Source: Paludibacteraceae bacterium | GTDB lineage: Bacteria; Bacteroidota; Bacteroidia; Bacteroidales; Paludibacteraceae | Assembly: GCA_031292565.1 (NCBI GenBank) | Contig: JARLGW010000001.1 | Location: 124,001 to 188,000 of the forward strand | Reading direction: 5' to 3' | DNA: 64,000 nucleotides | Part shown: positions 27,443 to 36,021 of the stretch, piece by piece | Layout of the letters: the number at the start of each line of letters is the position of its first letter | How positions within the stretch are numbered: position 1 is the first letter of the stretch | Program-made: the position numbers and the translations under genes | The notes under the pieces: model-generated | The model's input: the letters and a program-made list of their open reading frames with translations, nothing else | Database searches by the model: none | What the model was told of the DNA's origin: nothing

Positions 27443-28297
27443 CTAGCCTTTTAACCGAATATTGTCAATTAATCTAATTTTGCCACAATAAACGGTTATA
27501 CATCCTACAACATATTCAGAATCACTCCAGTTTGTTATCTTTTGTAAACTGTTTCCATCCACAATTTCAAAATATTCAACTTGAAGAATATCTACCTTGT
27601 TTATCTCATTTACAACCCATTGAGTTAACTCTTCGGGTGACATTCGGGCTACAAAGTTACGACATTCATTTAAGACTTTCGATATAGTTATTGCTTTTTT
27701 CTTCTCTTCAGATGTAAGTAAAGTATTTCTACTGCTGAGAGCCAAGCCACTCCCTTCTCTTAGTATAGGACAAGGTATTATTTCAACAGGATATTTTAAT
27801 TCCTTCACCATGTGTTTGATAATAGCTACCTGCTGAAAATCCTTTTCACCAAAATAAGCTTTGCTTGGGGTTACGATGCTGAAAAGTTTACTTACTATTT
27901 GCACCACGCCATTAAAGTGTCCCGGACGAAATTTTCCCTCCATTACCTCATCCAGCCCGTTGAATGAAAACGAAAACGTGCCAGCCAGTTCGTTGTCATT
28001 GTATATCTCTTGTTCAGTAGGCGCAAATATAATATCGCAGTCAACAGATTCTAACAGTTTGGCATCTTTACCCAAATCGCGCGGGTAAGTAGCCAGGTCT
28101 TGTTTATTATTGAATTGAGTGGGATTTACAAAAATGCTGACAATGCAAATATCGTTTTCCGACTTGCAACGTTTTATCAAACTGAGATGACCTTCGTGTA
28201 AGGCTCCCATAGTAGGAACAAAACCGATGGTTTTGGAAGAAGTTTTATAGGCTGCAACAGCCTCTTGTATTTCTTTTACGGAATTAAAAATAACCAT
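27443..28297 (-). CDS. panC: Pantothenate synthetase (pantoate-beta-alanine ligase)
   Basis: A 284-residue adenylate-forming enzyme of the nucleotidyltransferase superfamily. [16 protein letters not shown] contains the HxGH-type nucleotide motif. [11 protein letters not shown] binds pantoate, and [17 protein letters not shown] and [11 protein letters not shown] (KMSKS-like loop) complete the active site. It joins pantoate and the beta-alanine supplied by PanD. The two form a pantothenate operon. Confidence 0.96.
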   Translation of the reverse strand: MVIFNSVKEIQEAVAAYKTSSKTIGFVPTMGALHEGHLSLIKRCKSENDICIVSIFVNPTQFNNKQDLATYPRDLGKDAKLLESVDCDIIFAPTEQEIYNDNELAGTFSFSFNGLDEVMEGKFRPGHFNGVVQIVSKLFSIVTPSKAYFGEKDFQQVAIIKHMVKELKYPVEIIPCPILREGSGLALSSRNTLLTSEEKKKAITISKVLNECRNFVARMSPEELTQWVVNEINKVDILQVEYFEIVDGNSLQKITNWSDSEYVVGCITVYCGKIRLIDNIRLKG

Positions 28298-28516
28298 TTT
28301 TGATTTGAGTTTTGGTTTGCAGGTGCAAAAGAACTAAAAAATAAAAAACAGTATCATAAAAAAAACATAAAATTAATGCAGAAAATAATAATGGAACAAA
28401 TATTCGATGTTTCTTTATCCCTGAAAAATTACAAGAGGCAATTTTTCAACTTTACAACAGAGCGGTCTTTAAAACATTTACTTTCTTTAATTTGGCGTTG
28501 TCCCGATTATTTTCTA

Positions 28517-28524
28517 TATCTTTG
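28517..28524 (+). promoter_or_regulatory. Bacteroidota promoter for glycogen synthase-like gene
   Basis: TATCTTTG matches the TAnnTTTG element, with TTTG/TTG sequences about 17-25 bp upstream. It lies 48 bp before the start codon at 28573, in the divergent spacer with panC. Confidence 0.6.
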
Positions 28525-28572
28525 CAGGACATATTCTTTTTGTTTATAATAGAAAAGAGAATCATTTTTTTA

Positions 28573-29391
28573 ATGAAAAAAGAAGCTGCTAAAATTTTAT
28601 TTATTTCGCAAGAAATAACGCCTTATTTACCTGAATCTGATATAGCTAACATTAGTCGTAACCTGCCTCAAGCAATTCAGGAAAGAGGTAGAGAAATGAG
28701 GGCATTTATGCCACGTTTCGGTTGTATAAACGAAAGACGAAACCAATTACATGAGGTAATTCGTTTGTCAGGAATGAATCTTATAATTGATGACACAGAT
28801 CACCCGTTAATCATTAAGGTTGCCTCCATTCAGGCAGCAAGAATGCAGGTTTATTTTATTGATAACGATGATTTCTTTCAACGAAAATACACAACAACGG
28901 ACGACAAGGGACAAGAGTATGATGATAATGACGAACGCACTATTTTCTTTGTCCGTGGTGTAATTGAAACGGTAAAAAAACTTCGTTGGGCTCCGGATGT
29001 TATTCATTGCCACGGTTGGATGACCGCGTTAACGCCACTTTACATTAAGAAAGCGTTCAATGAAGATCCGTTTTTTAAAGATGCCAAAGTAGTGTATTCT
29101 TTATATAAAGATGAATTCAACAATCCGTTTAAGAAAACATTTGAAGATCAGTTATTGATTGACGGTGTTGAAAAAAAGGATTTAAAAGCCATAAGCGGTT
29201 CATCTGTTGATTATTTGGCATTAACCAAACTGGCTATTGATTTTTCCGATGGTGTTGTTTTTACTGATGATAGCATTATGCCGGAAATAAAAAAATATGC
29301 TGAAGATAAAAAAATAGCCTCCTTATCTTGTACCGATAAGGAAAATTATGTTGATTCGTACGTCGATTTTTATGATAGTTTGTATAAATAA
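28573..29391 (+). CDS. Glycogen/starch synthase N-terminal domain protein
   Basis: A 272-residue protein from the ATG at 28573; the longer reading from 28492 begins inside the promoter. It has the start of a GT5 synthase (KILFISQEITPYLPESDIANISRNLPQAIQERGREMRAFMPRF) and WAPDVIHCHGWMTALTPLYIK, matching the catalytic starch synthase domain. It stops before the second GT-B lobe that binds ADP-glucose. Short proteins of this kind, paired with a DUF4270 lipoprotein, are common in Bacteroidota, so this looks like a family variant rather than a truncation. Whether it is an active transferase is doubtful. Confidence 0.78.
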   Translation: MKKEAAKILFISQEITPYLPESDIANISRNLPQAIQERGREMRAFMPRFGCINERRNQLHEVIRLSGMNLIIDDTDHPLIIKVASIQAARMQVYFIDNDDFFQRKYTTTDDKGQEYDDNDERTIFFVRGVIETVKKLRWAPDVIHCHGWMTALTPLYIKKAFNEDPFFKDAKVVYSLYKDEFNNPFKKTFEDQLLIDGVEKKDLKAISGSSVDYLALTKLAIDFSDGVVFTDDSIMPEIKKYAEDKKIASLSCTDKENYVDSYVDFYDSLYK

Positions 29392-29424
29392 ATAATTAAG
29401 TTTTATTCATTAAAATAAATACTT

Positions 29425-30744
29425 GTGAAAATTACACTTAAAGTTTGCTCGCTTTTTTTATTTGCAATTGTCTTATTTTCATGTACAGACGATTCTCTTG
29501 ATTTGAAAAATTCCATTCAACCAACGAAAGATGAGATAACTTTAGCTGCAGACACTTTCCATTTGAAGGCTACCGATTCTTTAGTGGCATCAATACCGGC
29601 AAAAGTAAGTACCGACACCTTCCTTTTAGGTTCCTATACCGATGCTTTATATGGTAATACTAAAGCTGAAATATTGGCGCAATTTAACTGCCCAACAGGT
29701 TGGACTTTACCTACAAATATCAGTTCTCCCACATTAGAATTAAAACTCAGTTATACCGCTTATCAGGCAAAAGGCGATTCTACCTTGAAAATCAATGTGT
29801 ATAGAATGACAAATACATTTAACTATTCAGGGTCATACTCTTCAAATATTAATTCTAATGACTACGCATCAACAGAGTTAGTCGGGAGTACCACCAAGAG
29901 CAAAAAAAGTTCTACGGCTGAGTCTGATACTATTTCCATAGCTCTTGATACTACCCTGAGAAATGAACTTTTTGATGCCGTGAGAAATAATAGCTCTGTT
30001 TATGCAAATGATACTGCTTTTACAAACTTCTTTAAAGGGTTATACATTTCAGTGGATGGTTCTTCTACCGCCATATTTACATTGTCGCAGCTGAATATGA
30101 GTTTAAGCTATTCATATAAAAATTCAGGTGGAACAGCAATTTCTCAAGTTGAAACCTTCCCTGCTAACAAAGAGGTAAGGCAAGTAAATAGAATTGTACA
30201 TGATGGAACTAAACCTACAACCGCGGGTGAAATTTTTGTCAGTTCTCCGGCAGGGATTGAAGCTAATGTAAATATACCGATTTCTAGTATAAGAGATCGT
30301 TTCAAAATTAAGGTAGCAAACGGTATTGCTTATTTGAATAGTACAACGCGTAAGTTAAGTGTTAATAGTGCCATGTTGAACCTTGAAGTTGCTGATACTT
30401 CTACAATCGATTATCCTAAATATCTTTTGTTAATACGAAAATCGGCTATAAATTCATTCTTTAGCACGTTGAGTACCCCTGATGGTAAATCATCCGTGTT
30501 GGCTCAATATTCTTCTTCCACTAAATCATATTCCTTTAGCTTGAAAACATATTTAGCAAATCAACTAAAAGATGCATCGGTAATAGGCGATGATCCAATG
30601 GTACTGATTCCTGTAATGACGACGTATGATACAAGTAGTAATATAACAGGAGTGAAGTACGACTCGAAACTACACGCGGTTGCTCTGAAAGGCCCTACAA
30701 GTACAAGTCCATTGAAGCTAGATATTGTGGTCAGCGGTTTTTAA
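29425..30744 (+). CDS. DUF4270 lipoprotein
   Basis: A 439-residue protein from a GTG start, with a lipoprotein signal peptide (lipobox around FAIVLFSC, so Cys20 is lipidated). The segment ITLAADTFHLKATDS is the family motif near the mature N-terminus. The rest is beta-rich with Ser/Thr/Asn content, like other DUF4270 members, and lacks an obvious catalytic site. It is probably anchored at the outer membrane. The pairing with the glycogen synthase-like gene 33 bp upstream recurs in Bacteroidota, but the role is unknown. Confidence 0.75.
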   Translation: MKITLKVCSLFLFAIVLFSCTDDSLDLKNSIQPTKDEITLAADTFHLKATDSLVASIPAKVSTDTFLLGSYTDALYGNTKAEILAQFNCPTGWTLPTNISSPTLELKLSYTAYQAKGDSTLKINVYRMTNTFNYSGSYSSNINSNDYASTELVGSTTKSKKSSTAESDTISIALDTTLRNELFDAVRNNSSVYANDTAFTNFFKGLYISVDGSSTAIFTLSQLNMSLSYSYKNSGGTAISQVETFPANKEVRQVNRIVHDGTKPTTAGEIFVSSPAGIEANVNIPISSIRDRFKIKVANGIAYLNSTTRKLSVNSAMLNLEVADTSTIDYPKYLLLIRKSAINSFFSTLSTPDGKSSVLAQYSSSTKSYSFSLKTYLANQLKDASVIGDDPMVLIPVMTTYDTSSNITGVKYDSKLHAVALKGPTSTSPLKLDIVVSGF

Positions 30745-30770
30745 GCGATTTACATAACGGATATAAAAAT

Positions 30771-30806
30771 AAGGCTGTTTCTTTTGGAGAAACAGCCTTA
30801 TTTTTT
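30771..30806 (+). terminator. Intrinsic terminator after DUF4270 gene
   Basis: A perfect 11-bp stem (AAGGCTGTTTC with GAAACAGCCTT, loop of 7) is followed by a T-run of nine. Confidence 0.92.
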
Positions 30807-31042
30807 TTTGGTATATATGCGAAATATTTAGTGGAAGCCTCCCCGTTAATGTTCCTGCTATCTATTTTATTTATCTTACATTATTTGCCGCAACATATAT
30901 CAATAAAAAAAACGCAAATAATCGGTTCTCCGTGAGGGGATAAATATATGTATCCCATGCAGGAAAAGGTTTTCTACATAAGATATTAATTATCTTAGAA
31001 CTAACATTAATATATCTACGGGCATTAGAATCTGGTAATAAA
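30807..31042. other. Noncoding spacer, nothing recognised
   Basis: This AT-rich stretch between the terminator of the DUF4270 gene and the rfbB terminator carries no open reading frame with a recognisable start or coding pattern, and no tRNA-like or obvious structured element. It may be a relic of a lost gene. Confidence 0.5.
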
Positions 31043-31070
31043 AAAGGAGAAGTTGTTAAACTCCTCCTTT
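31043..31070 (-). terminator. Intrinsic terminator after rfbB
   Basis: A 12-bp inverted repeat with one mismatch (AAAGGAGAAGTT and AACTCCTCCTTT) has A residues on its left side, giving the U-run for the minus-strand transcript of rfbB. Confidence 0.75.
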
Positions 31071-31120
31071 TATTTGTTATCCTAGCTTATTGTCGTTAAT
31101 AAAAAAGCTTCTTAGTAAGT

Positions 31121-32176
31121 TTATCTATTAGTATATTGCTTATCGTAATATTTTTGATAGTCGCCCGAAGTTACGTTGTTGAGCCATTCTTCGTTTTCCA
31201 AATACCAATCAACGGTTTTTTCAAGCCCTTCCTCAAATTGTAACGATGGTTTCCATCCTAATTCCCGTTGTAGTTTGGCTGAGTCTATAGCATAGCGCAA
31301 ATCGTGTCCGGCTCTATCCGTAACAAATGTGATAAGCTTTGCCGATTCACCTTGCTCTCTGCCCAACTTGCGATCCATAATTTCACATAACTTGTGTATT
31401 AAATCAATGTTTGTCCATTCATTTATTCCACCAATGTTGTATGTTTCACCTATGGCCGCTTTATGGTATATTACATCAATAGCCGTGGCATGATCGTTTA
31501 CCCACAACCAATCGCGAATATTATCGCCTTTACCGTAAATAGGAATTGGCTTTTTGTTTTTTATGTTGTTTATGGATAGAGGAATTAATTTTTCAGGGAA
31601 TTGGTTTGCTCCATAGTTATTAGAGCAATTGGAAATTACCGCGGGCAAGTTATAAGTGTGAAAATAAGCCCGTACAAGCATGTCTGAACTTGCTTTTGAT
31701 GATGAATAGGGGCTCCGTGGGTCGTAGGGCGTAGTTTCGGTAAACATGCCTTCTTTGCCTAAAGAGCCATAAACTTCGTCGGTGGAAATATGATAGAAAC
31801 GTTTGCCTTCATAGTTGCCTGCCCATTGTTCTTTCGCGGCATTCAGCAAGTTTACGGTTCCAATGATGTTTGTGCGGATAAAGGAAAGAGGATCTTTAAT
31901 AGATCGATCTACATGCGACTCGGCAGCCAAGTGTATAATGCCATCAAAAGTGGTGGTTTTAAACAGATCGTTAATGGCTTTTTCGTCAGTAATATCAATT
32001 TTCACAAAACTATAATTAGGCTTTTTATCAATATCCTTTAAATTTTCCAAATTACCGGCATAAGTTAACGTGTCGAGATTAACAATTTCGTAGTCAGGAT
32101 ATTTATTTACAAATAAACGAACGACATGCGAACCTATAAAACCGGCTCCACCCGTAATTAATATTCTTTTTTTCAT
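31121..32176 (-). CDS. rfbB: dTDP-glucose 4,6-dehydratase
   Basis: A 351-residue short-chain dehydrogenase from the ATG at 32176; the 12 extra residues of a longer frame are not family-like. MKKRILITGGAGFIGSHVV is the NAD loop, STDEVYGSLG gives the catalytic Thr-Asp-Glu, and YSSSKASSDMLVRAY holds the Tyr-x3-Lys pair. IPIYGKGDNIRDWLWVNDHATAI and the rest fit RfbB/RmlB. It converts dTDP-glucose to dTDP-4-keto-6-deoxyglucose for rhamnose and other deoxysugars. The usual rfbA, rfbC and rfbD partners are not next to it. Confidence 0.95.
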   Translation of the reverse strand: MKKRILITGGAGFIGSHVVRLFVNKYPDYEIVNLDTLTYAGNLENLKDIDKKPNYSFVKIDITDEKAINDLFKTTTFDGIIHLAAESHVDRSIKDPLSFIRTNIIGTVNLLNAAKEQWAGNYEGKRFYHISTDEVYGSLGKEGMFTETTPYDPRSPYSSSKASSDMLVRAYFHTYNLPAVISNCSNNYGANQFPEKLIPLSINNIKNKKPIPIYGKGDNIRDWLWVNDHATAIDVIYHKAAIGETYNIGGINEWTNIDLIHKLCEIMDRKLGREQGESAKLITFVTDRAGHDLRYAIDSAKLQRELGWKPSLQFEEGLEKTVDWYLENEEWLNNVTSGDYQKYYDKQYTNR

Positions 32177-32305
32177 GCTGAAGTATTTAATTTTAGAGTT
32201 GCAAAAATACAATTAAATTACAAACTATTTTCAATTATAAGCCTTTAAATAATAGATTGAACGAGAATTCTTTCAGCTTAAATTTTATAATCAGAAAAAT
32301 ATCCA

Positions 32306-32313
32306 TATCTTTG
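32306..32313 (+). promoter_or_regulatory. Bacteroidota -7 promoter element for rpsP
   Basis: TATCTTTG, matching TAnnTTTG, followed by GC bases as in strong ribosomal promoters. It lies 53 bp before the rpsP start codon. Confidence 0.7.
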
Positions 32314-32366
32314 CAGCCGCTTTTCGAGTAAAAGCAATATGTATAATTAATTAAAATACACAAAAA

Positions 32367-32897
32367 ATGGCAACTAAAATTAGATTGCAAAGACATGGAC
32401 GTAAAGGGTATGCTTATTATCACGTAGTAATAGCTGATAGTAACTCACCTCGTGATGGAAAGTTTATTGAAAGAATTGGTTCTTACAATCCGAACACGAA
32501 TCCCGCAAGTATTGATGTAAACTTTGAAAAAGCATTGAAATGGGTTTTGAACGGTGCACAACCAACAGATACTGTGCGCAACATCCTTTCTGATGAAGGT
32601 GTTTATTTAATGAAACACTTGCTAGGTGGGGTTAAAAAGGGTGCTTTTGATCAAGCCGAAGCCGACAAACGCTTTGAAGCATGGAAATCGTCAAAAGTTT
32701 CTTCCGTTGAATCTGAAAAAAGCAAATTGGAATTAACAGCACAAGAAGCTAAGAAAAAACGTTTAGAAGCTGAAGCAGAAAAGAATAAAGCTAGAGCTGC
32801 TGAAGTAGCTAAAAAGAAATTAGAAGCTATTGAAGGTGAAAAAGTAGAAGAAAAAGTAGAAGAAGTTCCCGCTGCTGAAGAAGCTGCTGCAGAATAA
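32367..32897 (+). CDS. rpsP: 30S ribosomal protein S16 with long C-terminal tail
   Basis: A 176-residue protein. The first 80 residues are S16: [41 protein letters not shown], then the family end around [19 protein letters not shown]16 in most bacteria is 75-90 residues, so half the protein is extra. The tail (about 110-176) is made of Ala, Glu and Lys in a helical, coiled-coil-like pattern and ends in an Ala/Glu-rich stretch. Such tails are usual in Bacteroidota S16 and may add contacts on the 30S body. No homologue of rimM or trmD follows. Confidence 0.95.
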   Translation: MATKIRLQRHGRKGYAYYHVVIADSNSPRDGKFIERIGSYNPNTNPASIDVNFEKALKWVLNGAQPTDTVRNILSDEGVYLMKHLLGGVKKGAFDQAEADKRFEAWKSSKVSSVESEKSKLELTAQEAKKKRLEAEAEKNKARAAEVAKKKLEAIEGEKVEEKVEEVPAAEEAAAE

Positions 32898-32924
32898 TTT
32901 CTGTTTTTATTAAAAAAACAGATC

Positions 32925-32955
32925 AAGCTCGAAAGAAATTTCGAGCTTTTTTTGT
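32925..32955 (+). terminator. Intrinsic terminator after rpsP
   Basis: A perfect 10-bp stem (AAGCTCGAAA with TTTCGAGCTT, loop GAAA) is followed by a T-run. Confidence 0.9.
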
Positions 32956-32993
32956 TATAAGTATAAGTTACATTATAAATAAAGCCAGAAAAC

Positions 32994-33737
32994 ATGCCAG
33001 AGAAAGAAGATCCATATAAAAAGTTTCAGGAATCCATGCTAAAGCTTCATGGAAAAATACACGTGTTAAATACCGCGATTCCTGTTGAAGAACAAACATC
33101 CTACTTCAAGCTTTCGCAAAAAGTGAAAGAAGATTTAAACGAGAAAATGGTGCTGTCGCAAAAAGATTTGCTATTTGATACCTCGTATGAGCCAGAGTTT
33201 AAAAAAAGGCTACTACTTTCGTTGGCAACTCTTGATAACATAGAAGCTTACAGAGCCATAGAAAAGTATAGTGAACAACCGGATGAGTATTTACTCAACT
33301 GGGCTGTTATCGCGTTGGAGGAGAGTAAAATGAACATTGAACGTGCGCTTTCGGACGAGGAACAAATATTCATATCCACGGGTTTGGGAGGTAGAGACGA
33401 AAAGCTTCGATTCTTCATCGTCTTTTTTCCTGCATCCAAGGCAGGCTTTACCGAATTTCAATTAAAAACAGCAAAAAAGGAACTGGAATTTATCTTCGAG
33501 AAAAATAAATGTGAGCTAGAAGAATTTATTGAATACGCCGACTATTTTACCATAAAAGCTCTGTTCCCATTTAATCTGAACATGAAGGAGGTACTTAACG
33601 GTTATCTTAACGAAGTAAATCAATATGGAAACTTTATACGAATGAATTTACTCATTACTAATATTAAAGTTTTTAATAAAGAGGAAATTCATTCGTCCAT
33701 GAAACTGGATGTTCCTGAAGAATCGTCTATTTTATAG
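32994..33737 (+). CDS. Uncharacterised helical protein
   Basis: A 247-residue soluble protein with no signal peptide and no motif I recognise. It contains heat-repeat-like helical segments (KKRLLLSLATLDNIEAYRAIEKYSEQ and WAVIALEESKMNIERAL). It is highly charged, with no Cys pair or nucleotide-binding loop. Its stop codon overlaps the 3' end of the convergent lptG-like gene by 11 bp. It lies 97 bp after rpsP, past a terminator, so it likely has its own promoter. Confidence 0.6.
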   Translation: MPEKEDPYKKFQESMLKLHGKIHVLNTAIPVEEQTSYFKLSQKVKEDLNEKMVLSQKDLLFDTSYEPEFKKRLLLSLATLDNIEAYRAIEKYSEQPDEYLLNWAVIALEESKMNIERALSDEEQIFISTGLGGRDEKLRFFIVFFPASKAGFTEFQLKTAKKELEFIFEKNKCELEEFIEYADYFTIKALFPFNLNMKEVLNGYLNEVNQYGNFIRMNLLITNIKVFNKEEIHSSMKLDVPEESSIL

Positions 33738-34803
33738 CTTTAAAATAGAAAAAGACAGCAATAATAGAAAAAACGATATTGGGCAACCAAGCTGCGAATA
33801 GGGCAGAAGCACTACCATTGATAGAGAATGAGCTACTAAAGGTGGAGAAAAGTACATATGATGCACTTAACGCTAGCCCTATACCCAAATTAACACCGGT
33901 GCCACCTCTCACTTTACGTGAAGATAGAGATACCCCCATCAAGGTTAAGATAAATGCCGCGAAGGGCATTGAAAATCGTTTATAATATTCGTCTTCAAAA
34001 GCCTTGATGTTTCCTACACCTCTTTCTCTTTGTCTTTTCAAGTAAGAGCTCAGTTCTGTGTTCGTCATTTGCGGACTTTCGTAAGCCGTAATGAAGAAGT
34101 CCTCCGGTTGAATATTTATGGTTGTATCCAAAACTGTTCCTTTGGTAATATGTTCTTTTAAACCATCAAATTTTCGGATAAGGTAGTTTTGCACTTTCCA
34201 TTTGTTCAATGTGTCGTAATGAATTTGTTCTGCAGTAAGGCGGGCTACCAATTTTTTGCCTTGAAATTTTTCCATTGACATGTGGTAACCGTTATGCCCA
34301 TTTGCATCAAAACTTTCAATATATAAAATAACACCTTTTTCAACCTCCATTTGCACGTTGCTTACATTTTCGTTTTTGAACTTGCTTACATATTCGTTTT
34401 CAAACTTCAAACGGGTTTTGTTTCCCTTGGGGATGGCATAACCGCCTAAATAGAAAGTAAGCATGGCGATAAGTAAAGCCGATATAAAATAAGGTCTTAG
34501 CATTCGGTTGTAACTAACGCCACTGGCCTGTATAGCTATAATTTCGCTGTCACTCGCCATTTTTGAAGTGAAGAATATCACCGCGATAAATGTAAATAGC
34601 GGGTATAGCATGTTGAAAAAGAACGGAATAAAGTTGAAATAGTAATCAAAGATAATGGCTTTTAGCGGTGCGTGCTTGTCGTAGAATTTATCAATCTTCT
34701 CTGTTAAATCAAGTACAACAGTGATACTTAAAATAAGTATGATGGATAACAAAAAAGTTCCTAAAAATTTACGGATGATATATAAATCTAATTTTTTTAA
34801 CAT
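33727..34803 (-). CDS. LptF/LptG family LPS export permease
   Basis: A 358-residue inner-membrane protein. The N-terminal MLKKLDLYIIRKFLGTFLLSIILILSITVVLDLTEKIDKF is typical of YjgP/YjgQ proteins. Three transmembrane spans precede a periplasmic beta-jellyroll-like domain and three more close the protein. The family transfers LPS from the inner membrane into the Lpt bridge together with LptB. Only one of the usual pair is here, so LptF versus LptG cannot be told. It is transcribed with tgt. Confidence 0.85.
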   Translation of the reverse strand: MLKKLDLYIIRKFLGTFLLSIILILSITVVLDLTEKIDKFYDKHAPLKAIIFDYYFNFIPFFFNMLYPLFTFIAVIFFTSKMASDSEIIAIQASGVSYNRMLRPYFISALLIAMLTFYLGGYAIPKGNKTRLKFENEYVSKFKNENVSNVQMEVEKGVILYIESFDANGHNGYHMSMEKFQGKKLVARLTAEQIHYDTLNKWKVQNYLIRKFDGLKEHITKGTVLDTTINIQPEDFFITAYESPQMTNTELSSYLKRQRERGVGNIKAFEDEYYKRFSMPFAAFILTLMGVSLSSRKVRGGTGVNLGIGLALSASYVLFSTFSSSFSINGSASALFAAWLPNIVFSIIAVFFYFKAIK

Positions 34804-34844
34804 CTTAAAATCAAAATTTTAGTGGTAACAGTATATTTTTAATA

Positions 34845-35975
34845 TTAAATTCTTTCGCCAAGCTGATTGATAATGCCTGATTTCCAGCTACTAAAGTCGC
34901 CGGCAATAATATGCTTGCGTGCTTCGGAAACCAATTGCAAATAAAACGCTAAATTATGAATTGACGCAATTTGAAGAGCTAAAAATTCATTAGCGTGAAA
35001 TAAATGTCGTAAATAAGCCTTGCTATAGGCTTTATCCACGTAGGAAGTGCCGTTTTCGTCCAACGGCGAAAAGTCGTCCTGCCATTTTTGGTTCTTCATA
35101 TTCATGGTGCCGTTCCAGGTAAAGAGCATGCCATTGCGCCCGTTGCGGGTAGGCATTACGCAGTCGAACATATCCACACCACGTTCTATTGCTTCCAGTA
35201 TATTTTGAGGTGTACCAACACCCATCAAGTAGCGGGGCTTGTCAGTTGGTAAAATTTCGTTTACCACCTCTATCATCTCGTACATCTTTTCGGCAGGTTC
35301 GCCCACGGCTAGTCCTCCAATGGCATTACCATCAGCATTTTTGGAGGCGATATGTTCTGCCGATTGTCGGCGCAGGTCAGGGTAAGTACATCCCTGCACT
35401 ATGGGAAACAGGCTTTGCGAATGGCCGTACCGAGGTTCCGTTTCGTTAAACCGTTGCACGCACCTATCCACCCATCGGTGGGTAAGCTCCATCGACTTTT
35501 TCGCGTATTCGTAATCCGAATTTCCTGGAGGGCATTCGTCAAATGCCATGATAATATCCGCCCCGATGCTACGCTGAATATCCATCACGCTTTCGGGGGT
35601 GAACAAATGCTTGGAGCCATCAATGTGCGAACGGAAATGTGCGCCTTCTTCCTTTAGCTTACGCTGGGCGGACAGCGAGAATACCTGAAAGCCACCACTA
35701 TCGGTTAACATTGGTTTTTCCCAACCGTTGAATTTATGCAAACCACCTGCACGTTCTAAAATATCGATGCCGGGGCGAAGATACAGGTGATAGGTGTTGC
35801 CCAGTATGATTTGAGCTTTAATATCATCGCGCAACTCGTGCTGATGCACAGCCTTTACGCTACCCAACGTGCCAACAGGCATAAAGATGGGGGTGAGAAT
35901 TTCGCCATGATCGGTGGTGATTTTCCCTGCACGAGCTTTTGTTTGCGGGTCGGTATATTGTAGTTCGAAATTCAT
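34845..35975 (-). CDS. tgt: tRNA-guanine transglycosylase lacking zinc cysteines
   Basis: A 376-residue TIM-barrel enzyme that swaps guanine for preQ1 at the wobble base of tRNAs for Asp, Asn, His and Tyr. Active-site segments are MLTDSGGFQVFSL (Asp nucleophile region), FDECPPGNSDY, GGLAVGEP and the second catalytic Asp in FDCVMPTRNGRNG. The C-terminal zinc site of most Tgt proteins (C-x-C-x2-C plus His) is replaced by NGTSYVDKAYSKAYLRHL, with no cysteines. I recall the same loss in Bacteroides Tgt, so it may be a group trait. It precedes the LptF/G gene by 41 bp. Confidence 0.94.
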   Translation of the reverse strand: MNFELQYTDPQTKARAGKITTDHGEILTPIFMPVGTLGSVKAVHQHELRDDIKAQIILGNTYHLYLRPGIDILERAGGLHKFNGWEKPMLTDSGGFQVFSLSAQRKLKEEGAHFRSHIDGSKHLFTPESVMDIQRSIGADIIMAFDECPPGNSDYEYAKKSMELTHRWVDRCVQRFNETEPRYGHSQSLFPIVQGCTYPDLRRQSAEHIASKNADGNAIGGLAVGEPAEKMYEMIEVVNEILPTDKPRYLMGVGTPQNILEAIERGVDMFDCVMPTRNGRNGMLFTWNGTMNMKNQKWQDDFSPLDENGTSYVDKAYSKAYLRHLFHANEFLALQIASIHNLAFYLQLVSEARKHIIAGDFSSWKSGIINQLGERI

Positions 35976-36021
35976 AGTTGATTATTAACGCAAAGACGCT
36001 AAGGTTGTATCTTTTATACAT

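Noticed and set aside
28573-29391. Possible truncated glycogen synthase pseudogene
   Set aside because: Short synthase-like proteins paired with DUF4270 recur in Bacteroidota, and no remnant of the second lobe is seen downstream.
30807-31042. Search for a small RNA or tRNA in the spacer
   Set aside because: No cloverleaf, CCA end or stable conserved-looking fold could be made.
35985-36000. AACGCAAAGACGCTAAG and similar words near 61927 as regulatory elements
   Set aside because: They resemble short dispersed repeats common in Bacteroidota spacers, with no consistent position to genes.
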